This document shows, in pieces, positions 1 through 11,211 of a stretch of DNA of 64,000 nt (its first letter is position 1; every line of letters begins with the position of its first letter). The notes beneath the pieces were generated by a model. That model was not told the origin of the DNA, did no database searches, and saw only the letters and a program-made list of their open reading frames with translations. Source of the DNA: Stenocarpella maydis (taxonomy: Eukaryota; Ascomycota; Sordariomycetes; Diaporthales; Diaporthaceae); NCBI GenBank assembly GCA_002270565.1, contig NQMI01000051.1, positions 62,001 through 126,000 of the forward strand, read 5' to 3'. The translations under genes were made by a program, and so were the position numbers.

Positions 1-1740
1 TGTAATGCTGTACCCTTTTGAAAACCGGCGAAAAATTGAAGGCCCAGGAGCCTTCTTGACCCTCTTGAAGAATGTGTCTTCAATAAGTTGGCCCGGGACC
101 TCGGTAACAGATGCTTCGTCTGACTCGTTTGCACGGAGGTCATTGAAGTCATCAATGCCGTCCTGACCAAGTATTGCCCAAGTGATAAAGTCGAGGAAGA
201 GACATCCAAGACACCAGACATCGTAATTGAGCGTAACTTTATTGCCTGGGGTCCACTCTGGCGGTCGATAAGTCTTGACGTGGGCAACTCTCTTGACTTC
301 CAGGCGTTTCTCAGGCTGGAGTCGTTTGGCCTCTCCAAAGTCTGCAAGCTTGAGTTCGACGCAGGGTTTGTTGAGCACAAGGCTTTGAAAACAGAGGATG
401 TTCTGAGCCTTGATATCTGCATGAAGAAGGCCATTATTGCCTTCTGTGCAGTTACCAGCCAGGCCTTGAGTGGCCACGAGTGCCTGTGCTAACCCGCGGC
501 ACTCGCCGACGAGCCACGCATCGGAGTACCAATCCGCGTTCGTGACTGGTGTACTCTTTTGAAAGACACCATCAGGTGTATACTGTTTCCAGAGCTTTTC
601 AAGGCTTCCTGCAGTCGCTAATGGAAACACGAGGCACAGTTGCTGCCGGTAGCTGAAAGCTGTGAGCAGTTGGACAATTCGATCATGTTCCGGCACGTCG
701 AGGTTGGCCTCAATCTCTTGGCGGAACCTCTCTTCTGAAAGCTCAGGGACCAAGGCTTGATCGAAGATCTTGAGAGCAAAAGCCCTTTGGTTATCCTTTG
801 TCTCCCTCAAGTTAGAACCAGGCGTTACAGCATCGCTTCATTTGATAGTCCTGCTCACCAAATTATGATTGAGATGGTGGATCTCAATTTCTTCCACGTA
901 GGAAACCTCACCTGACTCAGGCTCCTCCAGTCTTGTTTTCGTCATCCATGGCATTGATATCCCCTCAGGGAACTCAGGGACATCTTCTCTTTTGCTTGAA
1001 GTGATGCCAGCAAGGAATGGTGTATATACCTGCCACTGGAAATGAACAAAAAGTTCCTTGTCTGCGTTAAGGCCAAAGTCGCAGTCACTCGGCGAGTCAA
1101 AACGTAGAGGTAACTTTTCATCACATGTTGCGAGATTCTCTGGGAGCAGAAACGAAAGAATCAGGTTTTCTCTGCAGCAAAGGAATAATGTGGCAAGGAT
1201 CATCCGTCGTCCCGTGCAATGTTTGCAGCCACAGGAGCATTCCCCCTGGAATGGGCATATGTACTGTATCAGCCTTTGCTGGCGACTATTGTCTCCCTGG
1301 TGATCTCCTGGAACTGTGTGTAGAAGGTCCCGCACTCGCTGGGCGTTGATTATCCGGAGCAGATCGGCTCGGGGAACAAAACGATGACGCGAATCGTTGC
1401 AGTCTTTCCTCGATGCATGTAAGAGTTCTTGTGTGACCTGGGCGCAGATAATTTGGCATGGAGTCCCGAGGGCAACTGACTCCGAGGTTTCCGGCTCCCA
1501 ATGACAGGGCGGCCCAGCCTGCATTGTCAATAGTCCAAGGCCGATAAGAAATAATCTAGTGATGCTTGGAGAATCTGCTGTGGCACCAAAATCGTAATTG
1601 GAACGGGTTGATCGAAGTCCGAATCTGGAATCGGTCAAAAGGTGTCGAGACTGCCAAAGATGATGTTGGTAGGTTCGCTTAGCAGCATCGATCCTGATGT
1701 GGGATGGAACTGCAGCCTTATTTGTTAGTTCCGAGACCAA
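1..1740 (-). CDS. Protein kinase-domain protein, C-terminus cut by window edge
   Basis: The C-terminal part, read on the minus strand from about 801 to 1, is a protein kinase domain. It has the lysine strand AFALKIF, the catalytic loop GLLHADIKAQNIL, LADFGEAKR (the DFG motif), a PPEW motif in place of APE, and DVWCLGC (the DxW motif). The catalytic loop reads HAD instead of the usual HRD. The N-terminal portion (859-1740) is unlike a kinase, matches nothing I recognise, and carries a Cys/His-rich stretch near its middle. The two parts share a frame but are separated by a TGA at 838-840. This lies inside a good 57-nt intron (802-858, GTGAGC donor, GAG acceptor) whose removal joins them in phase. 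The first codon marked here is TTG. The open frame continues upstream to about 1850 without an ATG, so a further 5' exon is likely missing. A serine/threonine kinase role is inferred. Confidence 0.7.
802..858 (-). other. Intron in the kinase gene
   Basis: GTGAGC donor at 858 and an AG acceptor ending at 802. Removal bypasses the in-frame TGA at 838-840 and keeps phase 0. A CTAAC branch-like site lies just before the acceptor. Confidence 0.6.
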
Positions 1741-1860
1741 CGAAGCTTCGAGATAGACCTTCTCAACACTAACTGGATTTGAAGGGTTGAAGAAGATAAG
1801 GCCGCCATGAGGTTTTGTTACTAATGGAGTTTCTGAATGAGAGAAATCGAATCAGATTCT

Positions 1861-2642
1861 TTAGTCTGAAAGGAAGTGGGGGTGGTCAGGCTCTAAAGAG
1901 ATGTGTGTCTTGGGCAGGCCAGGCTTTCGATGCGCGCATCCCCTCCTTTTTAGCTCGCCTTGCAATAGGAGCCTTGCTCTATTGTGCCCCCAAATAGGTG
2001 CATGGTGCCCCCACCGGAACCCCAAATAGTGCTGCACCTTCTGCGTAATGCTGAGTGAGCCATGCGCCAGTCTCGGTGCTTCCAAAGGTGAGGAACCCAT
2101 GAACACTGCATACTCGCGTGGGATGCATATGCAATACTGCTCTTTACTATCAAGTACGCAACAAGATACTTTACGGGCCACTATGAAGACGCTTAATGGA
2201 CTGCTCACCTTTGACTCGAGCGGCAGCAGCATTGTTAAGCCCAGGTACAACTATTCAACCCACCACATGTGGGGGCAGGGTAACATGGATCGACAAGATT
2301 GGCGTCGTTGCCGTGTATTGGCAATTTACTCAAAGCCTATCTGGAGAGTGGGGGGCTTCACACCGGTGGGAGAACGTCAAGTTTTATCCGTGGTTTCCCA
2401 CATTCGTCAAGGCTCTGGGGTTGCATTGCGAGGATGGTGTGGGCAGGTTCAGAGGCACAAGACCTGTGGCAAAGCTCTAGAGCCTCAAATGGACGAGGTC
2501 CATTTGATGCCCGAATAATTATAACACTAACCAGGTGTTCCACGGTAAACACCGGGAGCAAGCGGGGATCGATCATAACGCCGTCTACAATTGCTACAAA
2601 TACTGTGTTCCAAGCTTATGACCAAGACATTCATATCAAATA
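1861..2642. other. Gap with no firm gene
   Basis: Open frames exist on both strands (for example 1861-2250 minus and 2048-2518 plus), but none has recognisable family motifs. The minus side may contain the missing 5' exon of the kinase gene: two polypyrimidine-AG acceptors lie near 1837 and 1863. Confidence 0.3.
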
Positions 2643-2985
2643 ATGAACTACATTCTCAGGCCCTGGAACTGGTTCGAATCAAGCGGCTCCAGTATCTCAA
2701 GCAGTCAACACAGTTCCTCACGGCGGGCCAGCGTAGTAAACTCCACTGCAATCTATGGGAACAACAAGCCACAAATAATCCATGGGCCATGGATTGATGA
2801 GGCAAAGTTGAAGGACCTTTTGGAAAAGAAGTACGGGGATAACTATAAGTTACGTGTGAGTATCTACAGTAACACTCTTTGATCACTGGGTCAGCTGATA
2901 ATTTCAGATGAGAAATGACAAGTATGAACTCCATGTTCCATGGGGCCAGGGGTTGACAGTACAGGAGATAAACTATTGCTACTGA
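2643..2985 (+). CDS. Possible end of a small hypothetical gene, two exons
   Basis: A coding-looking exon (about 2660-2855), rich in Ser and ending ...KYGDNYKLR, meets an ideal 52-nt intron (2856-2907, GTGAGT donor, GCTGATAA branch, TTTCAG acceptor). It continues in frame for 26 codons to TGA at 2983-2985. The final exon reads like a folded domain edge (ELHVPWGQGL). The 5' end is unclear: a TACATTCTCAG acceptor at 2659 suggests an upstream exon that I could not place. No family is recognised. The splice-frame agreement is the main support. Confidence 0.35.
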
Positions 2986-3683
2986 GGGCTTGTCCTGGTT
3001 GTCGCGATGAGGCTATCACCATGTTCCTAACCTGGTTCTCAGCCTTTCCTCGTCCTTTGTTGTCCTCATTTTCCATCCTATTTCCTGCTCGAATGCGTAC
3101 AGTATTTATATGCTCTCTTCTGTTACCAACTTTGAAGCCAGTGGTCTTGAAGTCTGACAGTATATCAAAAAGTTTGGTGGCGATTGCTTTGTTGATCAAC
3201 TATTGCCCCCCTCCCCTGAGCAATCCATGAGATCCCAGACGCCTTCCTCCTCTTTCACAAGTTATCTTTTCCTGTATCTCAAGGGTTTGTTGGTCCATGA
3301 TGTGTCTTATGTTGTTGTTCCTGTCTGAGGTTTATAATATAAATGCACTATGAATAATGAATGATGATGTACATGACTTAGACACTAAAATCGCACAAGG
3401 ACCCATACATGAACATGGTGCCTACCTTTTTTATGCCTATGGCCTTCAAAATGGGCCCTCAATTTAGGTTGAGATGGGCTTGAGTAGCCTTTGCATAAGT
3501 TTTGGAATTTTACAACTGACACGGAACTGACCAATGTGGCACTCTGGACGGCCCACCGAACCCGGGACAGTGTCAACCTCGGTGTGACAATACAGCGCTG
3601 TAAAAAGAGATGCCGTATCTATGCAATTGGCATGTCTGATTATGCATTACAATTTTATTCTTTGCTATTCCCATTCTCCGCCA
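2986..3683. other. Intergenic, nothing recognised
   Basis: About 700 bp between the small gene and the 3' end of the flavin monooxygenase gene. I see only short frames without family motifs. Stretches around 3330-3380 are AT-rich, as expected of a 3' flank. Confidence 0.5.
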
Positions 3684-5620
3684 TCATTCAACATGTGTGA
3701 GCAGGATGCCTTTGAGGAGCAAATGCAGGCGATCCACATCCCGATCCCCGACGATGGTTGAAATATCTATGAGACACGTCAGAATGTTTGAAGACCGGGC
3801 GGTTAGTATCCACAATGAACTTACATTGATCAGGCCGGACTAAGACAAGAGTAATTGATCCATGATCGACTCCAATTCTATCAAATGCATGGCCGTGCCC
3901 CGAGTTGTAACTTTCGTCGTCCACAAACACCTTGTGCAAACCTATGGGAGTTAGCACTCGTCGTTTCATACACATGTGAGGCGACTGACTCACTTTGAAT
4001 TTTGTGCTTTCCTGTGATAGGCTTGAACGCCCTCGGAATTTGGTCCAACTTGATGTCTGATCTTTTCGTCTTCAGGACAAGCAGGCACTCGATGATACTA
4101 TCCAGGTCCTTTCCCTTGCTTGTGAAAACTCTTACTGTCCGCTCGAGGCTTGAATCGACCTGTTCCAGACTTTGCCTTGTCTGCTGTTGTTGGATATTCC
4201 CAGCGAATACCACCACCCTCCATCGCCCGTCTGACTGCAGGACACTCAAGAGCTGGTGGACCTTTCCGTCGCTATACCTTACCACCTGTGCGCTGGGAAA
4301 TCGCATGCCCACCACTAGTTGAGACCTTGGCTGGCCTGTGGCGGCCCCGTTTGGCCTCTGATCCTCTTCATCGGGCCATGTAATAATAGACATGCCGTAT
4401 TTGTATGCCTGACCAGCCGTATACCTCCCTGCCTTCACAAACTGATCCCGCACGTAGTCAGCTCCCGCTCCGTTTGCTTCAGACTTGAAGATCTTGCTCC
4501 ACATGCGATCGAACTCGATGAGCTCTTCCGCCGTCTGCCGCCGCTCGCTGACGTACGTCTTGACCAGGTCCTCTGTCGCCTGCCCCGTGAGATAAGAGCC
4601 GAGTTTCCATCCAATGTTGTATCCATCCTGCAAGCTGACGTTCATCCCTTGGCCTGCTTTCGGGCTGTGTGTGTGACAGGCATCTCCGGTCAGGAAGACG
4701 CGGTATTTCTCGTGAAAGTTATCCGCAAGCCTCTGGCCGATCTGATATGCGGACCACCAAGTCGTCTCTGCAATGTCCAGCTCGTATGGTCTGAATATCA
4801 GCTTGGCCCGCTCCTGCAGATCCTCCAAGGTGACTTTGCTGGCTACGGTCTCTGGCGGCAGCTCGATATAGAACCTGACAAGCGAGTCGCCCTCACGCGG
4901 GATGGTGATGAGGTTGCCTGTGACTGACTGTATGACGGCTTTCTTGCGGATGTCGGGAAACGTTGTGCGGGGGTAAAGGTCTATGACGCCCCAGACCGCG
5001 TCGGTGGAATCACCAAGCATTTTGAAGCCCAGAGCCTTGCGGACAGCGGAATGTGCTCCGTCACATCCCAGTGCATATTTCGCTCGAAAGACCCGCTCAA
5101 CACCGTCTTTCAGCGCCGTAACAGTTACTGGGTACGATTCCGGATCTCCCGTCTTACGACTGTCGACATGTACACTATTCACGTCATAGCCGTAGTCGAT
5201 CTCCGCGCCACCGCACCTCAGCATTTCCTTTGTGATCATCTCATTGATACGAGCCTGGTTGAGGATAACATGAGGCTGGTGACTCAACCCGGGCTCGGTA
5301 TCAGGGGCGTAATGAGACCACTTAATGCCCCCGTTTTCACCCTCGCTCAAAGGCGTACCCTGATCCGGGGCCCAGAATGCCAGTTCCAAAACATGGTAAG
5401 ACTCTCGGAGGAGCTGGTCTGATATCCCAAAGCTCTCGAATATCTCAACCGTGCGGCACTGCACTCCGTCGGCCTGTCCTTTGACAAGGGGCCCATCGCG
5501 ACGCTCGAGGACGCGGAAGGCAACGCCGTATTTTGCGAGCCACAAGGCTGCTGTCAGTCCAGCGGACCCGGACCCGCAGATGAGGACGTCCGTTTGGATG
5601 ATGCTTGAGGAGTCGCTCAT
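3684..5620 (-). CDS. FAD-dependent phenol 2-monooxygenase-type hydroxylase
   Basis: A flavoprotein of the phenol hydroxylase group (class A aromatic monooxygenases), expected to ortho-hydroxylate phenolic substrates with NADPH and O2. Three exons: 3994-5620, 3825-3941 and 3684-3766. The introns (52 and 58 nt) have GTGAGT/GTAAGT donors, and the first has a TGCTAAC branch site. The spliced protein is 608 aa. Visible motifs are the Rossmann GSGSAG at about 16-21, the DG motif GCDG at 185-188, and the flavin-ribityl motif TGDACHTHSP from 311. Past the last intron the chain ends in the thioredoxin-like C-terminal domain, with LVLVRPDQY typical of the family. D51 and Y292 sit near the positions of the active-site Asp and Tyr described in yeast phenol hydroxylase (inference). 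I chose the ATG at 5620 over upstream codons because family homology begins there. The exact substrate cannot be told. Confidence 0.9.
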
Positions 5621-5816
5621 GGCGGACAATCGGCGTTCGACAATGCGGTGAAAAGAGGTGGAGTGCAAACCCAGCTTCAGTCGGCAGCGGGGGGAAGACA
5701 ACGGCCCACAATAACTTCGTTAATTCACGAAACAATTTTTAGGTCCCAGCTTTGAACATGAACCTGTGGATTCATGTCATCGTTACTCGTATCGATCTCG
5801 CGATAGCGAGGTTGGA

Positions 5817-5824
5817 TATTTATA
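5817..5824 (-). promoter_or_regulatory. TATA-like box of the monooxygenase gene
   Basis: TATAAATA on the minus strand, about 197 bp upstream of the ATG at 5620. A short inverted repeat (CTCGC-GATA-GCGAG, 5797-5810) lies immediately downstream and could be a regulator site. Both assignments rest on position and sequence only. Confidence 0.35.
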
Positions 5825-7283
5825 GACCCGGGCTGTGAAGCTGCGGGGAAATAAAATTTACCTCCACTAGTCTCGTTGATATGAGCTGCCTCCAAAATAT
5901 GGACAGCGCACCACTGCAGATGCTAAATAGCTAGTGGAGATAACCTAAGTCCCCGCAAGCTACGGCTCGCCGTTCTTGGGCACTCCGACTAGCAGCAGCG
6001 GTATGCTTGAAAGCCTCGATCTTTAATCAAGACGCCCACGTGACGGCCAACGAGCGCGACACAAGCTACACAACCACTCAGATAACCCTGATGACAAACA
6101 ATGTGCAGACCTAGGTAGCCGGGCCGACGGAGCATTAACCTAGTCAGCTTCACGAAGAGTCAAGATATCATCCCTGCGGCCCAGCCGTTCCTCAGTATCC
6201 CTCGAAGCCTCAACATAGCATGATTATAATAACGATGTGGATATTTATACAAGACCAAACGGATAATATATAAAACACCAATAGCTATGTTTCAGCGTTC
6301 ACGACTATATGAAGGGGCTGCAGGCAGCCCCTTTTATTCTTCTGTGTTCTCTTCTCCTTNCACAACTACTTCACACCATCTTGTTGTCAGTTTCCACTGC
6401 ATGATTATATCGCAGAAAGCTGCATTTAACTGGACAGCATTTGAGAGCATGCTTCCCGCTTCCGCGCTTGATCGACCTCAAAAACTTCTTTCTTGTTGAC
6501 GTGTTCGTATCTATTCTAGCCCTGGGGCTTCTGTTGTTTGGAATGGCAAATCTGACGCTACCAAGTCGGTTCCCAGGTCGACCAAACTCTCGGTCCGATG
6601 GACCAGCATTATGCCTGGTGAGAGTGTGTTGTGGCGATTAGCAGGCCCGGGCTTTTGGCGGCCTCGCATGAATTGGGCCGATCCGCAGTGCCAAGCCAGG
6701 ATCACGGTTCCTGTCAGGAGTAATAACATTCATGCTTCACTTCCGAAGTGTCCCACTTCGCTGCCCAATATCGGGGCTCAGGCCGGCCTTGGAGTCTCGA
6801 ATTTCTGCCTCTGCCAGCTTGGGTCTCTGTTGCTACGGAGCCCAATTAACCCTGAGATGCACGCGTCCTGAACTTTACATCGATGCAGATTCTGCTGGCA
6901 GGGTCGAGATCCCCTGAGTTTCTTGACCCCGGTCCCATGCATCTCGGATGGTTAGTGCCTTGCTCGTCTCATGACACATTATCAGTATCGCGACTAACAG
7001 CCCAACGTCATCATAACAATGTCAACTAAATCTGCCGGAAGCGGGTCGTCCGTCCTGATAGTAGAGCAGAACACCACCCGCTCTCATCAGCAAGGCTGGC
7101 GGCAGGTCCTCCTCGCCATCATCATCAGGCTTTGAACAGGAAGAGTTCGAAGAACTATACACCCACGTGAAATTTTGTCCCAAATATCTCGAGTGTCACT
7201 CTTCCCGTATATCAAACCACCTCATCAAGAAACCGTAGCAACAGAGCCCAAGGGGCCGGTGGCAGCCCCCGACACAAGCAATC
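5825..7283. other. Intergenic region with one perfect hairpin
   Basis: No convincing gene. It holds a perfect 10-bp hairpin at 6312-6333 and one ambiguous base (N) at 6360. Frames of up to 86 codons lack family features. Confidence 0.5.
6312..6333. repeat. Perfect 10-bp inverted repeat
   Basis: The arms AAGGGGCTGC and GCAGCCCCTT are separated by only AG. The loop is too short for a stable RNA hairpin without opening the top pairs. A palindromic protein-binding site is as likely as a structured RNA. Confidence 0.6.
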
Positions 7284-8480
7284 ATGGACAACACATCCGG
7301 ATCAACGTCGTTCCCGCCGACACTCTCATACGTATCTTTGATAATAGGAATAATATCCCTCACAATCACCGTTCTTAACCTCCTCGCCCTCTATGCCAAC
7401 TTCCTAGGCACCGTCCGCAGCGCACCCGTCGAGATCCGCGACGCCCTGGGTAACCTGCGGGCCCAACTAATGGAAGAGCGCGAGGCCCTCCGCCAGCAGA
7501 CACGCGAGCTCCGCAGCCGGCAGGCGCAGGCGCGCAGCGCGCAGCGCCCCCTGCACCCGGCGCACGCAGGCCGCGCGCGCAGCTCGAGCCGCAACGGGCT
7601 CAGCCCGCGGCCGAGCACCGGGAACCTCCGCGGCGGGCAGGCGTACGCGCTGAGCTATTCGGAGCAGACGCTAGCCCTGCACTGCCAGATCGTGCGGGAC
7701 CTGTGGAGGAGGTTCAAGAGCCTGGAGCGGCCGTTCCTCGTGTCGAGCGGTGGGACGAGGGCGGAGGCGCTGCGGAACAGCGGCGCGTGGGTGGAGAGGG
7801 AGACTGTCGACGAGAAGCCCATCAGGGAGGACGCCGAGGTGCACGTGGATACGGGCAGCTTCGCGGACTGGTCGGCGGTTTACCGTTGTGGCTTTATGCA
7901 CCGCTTCGTCTGGTGGAAGAACAAGCCCGACGTTGTCAAGCTGGCGGACGAGGTGCAGCGGGTGATGTTCCGCAGGATGGAGCGGGAGGTCACATATATG
8001 CGCGTGATGCTCAGACAGCTCCGTGATGGCGGTGATGGGCCCGAGGAGATCACCAGCCCGCTGTTGGATGGCGGAGGAGGCGGTGGAGCAACGACGTCCG
8101 GGAGGGCAGGCAGCCGTGGCCCTGTCCCGTTTGGCATGCGAAGGAGGCCCACGGCAGAGAATTATAACGTCTACGAGTCTTCTGAGGAGTCGAGCAGCTC
8201 CGGGGGAGGGCCAAAGTCGCAGCGCATGCCGGACGAGAGGGATCCGAGGGTTCACGTATCCGAGGTGAGGCAGGGACGCCCTCCATCACGGGCGGGGCTA
8301 CCGGAGATGCGTTACACTGGCGATGGATGGAGGCAGGGACACTTCATGAGAGTTGTGCAATTATCCCCTCGAGGGAGCACAACGCCGATACTTGAGCCGC
8401 CACGACCTTCGAGACCTCGGACGCGCTCGGGATACGACGTACCACCCGGGCCACCTTCTCCGTACGACAGGAGACGATGA
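7284..8480 (+). CDS. Hypothetical N-terminally anchored coiled-coil protein
   Basis: A single-exon protein of 398 aa that I do not recognise. Residues about 12-40 form one strongly hydrophobic membrane segment (SLIIGIISLTITVLNLLAL core). A charged helix follows, likely a short coiled coil (RAQLMEEREALRQQTREL), then an Arg/Ser-rich linker. A folded central region (about 130-250) has conserved-looking Trp and aromatic residues (RDLWRRF, FVWWKN). The last 130 residues are low complexity, with Gly, Ser, Pro and Arg. The ATG at 7284 is the first in frame and precedes the membrane segment directly. The GC-rich third positions support real coding. It converges with the alcohol oxidase gene downstream. 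Confidence 0.75.
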   Translation: MDNTSGSTSFPPTLSYVSLIIGIISLTITVLNLLALYANFLGTVRSAPVEIRDALGNLRAQLMEEREALRQQTRELRSRQAQARSAQRPLHPAHAGRARSSSRNGLSPRPSTGNLRGGQAYALSYSEQTLALHCQIVRDLWRRFKSLERPFLVSSGGTRAEALRNSGAWVERETVDEKPIREDAEVHVDTGSFADWSAVYRCGFMHRFVWWKNKPDVVKLADEVQRVMFRRMEREVTYMRVMLRQLRDGGDGPEEITSPLLDGGGGGGATTSGRAGSRGPVPFGMRRRPTAENYNVYESSEESSSSGGGPKSQRMPDERDPRVHVSEVRQGRPPSRAGLPEMRYTGDGWRQGHFMRVVQLSPRGSTTPILEPPRPSRPRTRSGYDVPPGPPSPYDRRR

Positions 8481-8931
8481 TCGCCAATTATTCGGTGTTG
8501 GGCCTATAGAATAGGCCCTGAAAGACCTGAACCGTAATGGAAATACCCAACATGTCATCGATAAACCCGCAAGTGCTTGAGGTACTACATTGAGATAAAG
8601 CGCATGTCCGCAGAAACGTCTTGTATCCATATTGCTGATCAATGGAGGAGCGTCATCATTTATACTTCAGACTGGCAGATAGAATTGCGCGGCAATGAAT
8701 GAGAATCGTATTTTAGACTTCGGGAGAGTCACTGACGTCTCCGAGGAACAACAAGAATGTGAACCACCACTTTCAAAAGAACTCGACCATAGCATCGAAT
8801 ATTATTCGGCTGCATTCCAATCTCGTTCCCGATTGATACCATTACCACGTGCCAAGGAAAACTCAACTATTCATCAAAATGAGGACCGATTCCTCTCCCT
8901 CAGGCCATCTTGGCCATACCAAACTGTACTT
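8481..8931. other. Convergent 3' intergenic region
   Basis: 451 bp between two converging genes, presumably both 3' UTRs. No other feature seen. Confidence 0.5.
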
Positions 8932-11211
8932 TTACAGGCGAAGCGCGTGCTTCATCTCACCGGGCACGTTGTACTCGGGAACCTTCATGTCAAGAGCGGA
9001 GCCAGAGTAGCCAAGATCCTCAGCGGTGAGGACGGCACACTTCTCACCGATGAGGAGGGCGGTGGAGTATGTGTTGCCTTTGCAGACGTTAGCAAGACCG
9101 TCATTTGACAAGGACTAAAGAATGCGGTTGAAACTCACAGCCAACGTTGTCAGGGCAGATGGACAGATCAGCGACCTTGAGGCCTTGGACGCCGTGGACG
9201 TTGAGCCGCTCGTCGAGCACACCGTGCTTGACGATGCTGTTGCCCTCCCTGGGGGCCATGGAGCAGGTGCCCAGGCTGTGCCAGGTGCTCTCGACGTGGC
9301 GCTTGACCCACTCCTCGATGGCCTCGATATCCTTGTTGGAGTACTGAAGCTCCTCGCGGGCCTCCTTCTGGTTCGAGTTGAGGTACGTCGAGATGGGCTT
9401 CTTCTCGGCCTCGGTCAGCGGGCTCGACCAGCTGCCGTGGCCCAGGCCGGCAGAAAGGTTGCCGGGCAGGGCGTAGGCCTTTGTGGTCAAGAGGTCCATG
9501 TCGTGGGCGCGGGCGGGCGAGTCGTAGTCGTAGAATGGGTGCTGGAGGCCTGGTCAGTTCCTATTACATTGAAGATAGTTGGGTTCCCTGGGTAGACGTA
9601 CCATAGCCTCCACCTCACCGGCGTAGGCGTCCATGCGGCGGGCCGTCTCGCGGGACTTGATGTAGCCCCAGACCATGGGGACCATGTCCCTCTCGTCGTT
9701 CATGAAACCGGTGTCGAAGTCGGGAGCCTCGTACGGGTCGGGGCTCTTGATGTGCGTGGAGCCACGGGAGAACGGGTACTCGAGGAAGTGGAACATGGTG
9801 AAGAAGTTGCCGGCGGGCATGAGCATGTGGTCGCCGAACCAACCGCTGATCACGCTGTAGTGCATGACGGGCTTGTCGGGCTTCTTCTCAAAGTACGACT
9901 TCCAGCCGTCCTTGAAGTGAGGCGTCGGCCACCTCTCGAATTCCTTGAGCTCCTCGGCCGTGGGCCGGATCTTGACGCCGGCCTCGATGCCGTTGGTGGC
10001 CAGGGGACCGGTGCCTCGAAGGTTCCACTCTTCGTACACCTCTGTGCCATCTACTGTTAGTCGTGGTGTTCTGCCAAGCATGCCTAGTAAGGTGTGAAAA
10101 GGTCGGGCTTACTCCTCTGGGTCTCTGGGTCGCCTCGGATAAAGTCATCAAAACTCTCCGTGCCAGGCTTCGCGCGGTAGACAGAGAACGTGAGGTAGTG
10201 GTCCTGGAAGTTGAGACCAACACCGGGCAGGTCCACGATAGGCTTGACGCCCACAGCCCGGAGCTTCTTGGGGTCGCCGATACCTGAGCGCTGGAGGATG
10301 AGCGGCGACGACAGTGTGCCGCCGGAAACGATGATCTGCTTCCTCGCCCTGAAGGTCTTTCCCTCGCGCATGCCCCCACACGGCTTCGTAGGGACGGTCT
10401 TGACACCGACGGCGCGGCCGTTCTCGATGATGACCTTGTCGACCTTGGTATTTGTGGCAAGGTACAAGTTGGAGTGCACGGCACGTGTGGAGTGGATGTA
10501 GGCGTGGGCGCTGTCACTCCTGCGGCCGGTGTCACGGTTGATCCACTTCAGCCAGTGCTCAGCGCCGTGGGCTGTGACCAGGTCCTGCAGGTCGTCGACG
10601 ACGGGGATACCCTGTGTCTCGACGGCCCTCAGGAAGTCGTCCTTGATGGGATACGTGTAGTTGCCGAACGAGACCTTGATGGGGCCCTCGTAGCCATGGA
10701 GGTTGCGGTTGTGAGACGCGCGCTGGTACGTCTCGTGCTTCTTCATGAGTGGGAGAAGCTCCTTGGTGGTCCATCCCTTGGCCTGGAAGTCATCGTAGTC
10801 CGATGCTGAGGCACGCGTGTACATCATGAAGTTGATCGACGAGCCACCGCCAAGGATGTGGGCACAGGGGACCACTGCCTTTCGGCCGGCGAGCCATTTT
10901 GACGGACGAGATTCATAGAATGATGCCGTCTTTGAGTCCAACTTCATGTTCCGGGGGTAAATACCTGGTCGGTATACCCATGGGTTGTTCAGATTGCTCT
11001 CACCAGCCTCGATGAGGAGGACCTTCAGGTTGTGGTCCAAGTTAGCCAGCCTGGAAAATGTTAGTCTGTTGTAAAATTCTTTGACGATATTATCATGCAA
11101 CAAGCAAACTTACCGGCCAGCCACCACGCAACCGCAACTTCCACCACCACATACGATGATATCAAACTCCTCCGGGAGCGTGCTCAACGACGGGTTGGGA
11201 ATATCACCCAT
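8932..11211 (-). CDS. Alcohol (methanol) oxidase, GMC oxidoreductase
   Basis: A member of the GMC flavoprotein family closest in pattern to fungal alcohol oxidase, which oxidises methanol and short alcohols to aldehydes with release of H2O2, normally in peroxisomes. Five exons: 11114-11211, 10113-11050, 9602-10050, 9139-9541 and 8932-9077. All four introns (60-63 nt) have normal fungal signals. The product is 677 aa, close to the usual 660-680. Visible are the FAD-binding CGGGSCG (about 21-27), the GMC signature region HILGGGSSINFM, and the long alcohol-oxidase-specific stretch SRGSTHIKSPDPYEAPDFD. The C-terminal active-site segments are WHSLGTCSM (His) and PDNVGCNT (Asn). The chain ends HALRL, whose last three residues are not a classical SKL-type PTS1. 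Filamentous fungi use such enzymes on methanol from pectin and lignin (family knowledge). Confidence 0.93.

Noticed and set aside
2668..2685. GGTTCGAATC, a tRNA T-loop-like string
   Set aside because: It lies inside a coding-looking exon and no flanking cloverleaf was found.
7671..8255. 194-codon minus-strand ORF
   Set aside because: GC-rich shadow of the 398-residue plus-strand gene.
8695..9108. 137-codon plus-strand ORF
   Set aside because: It overlaps the last exon and intron of the alcohol oxidase gene in antisense; no motifs.
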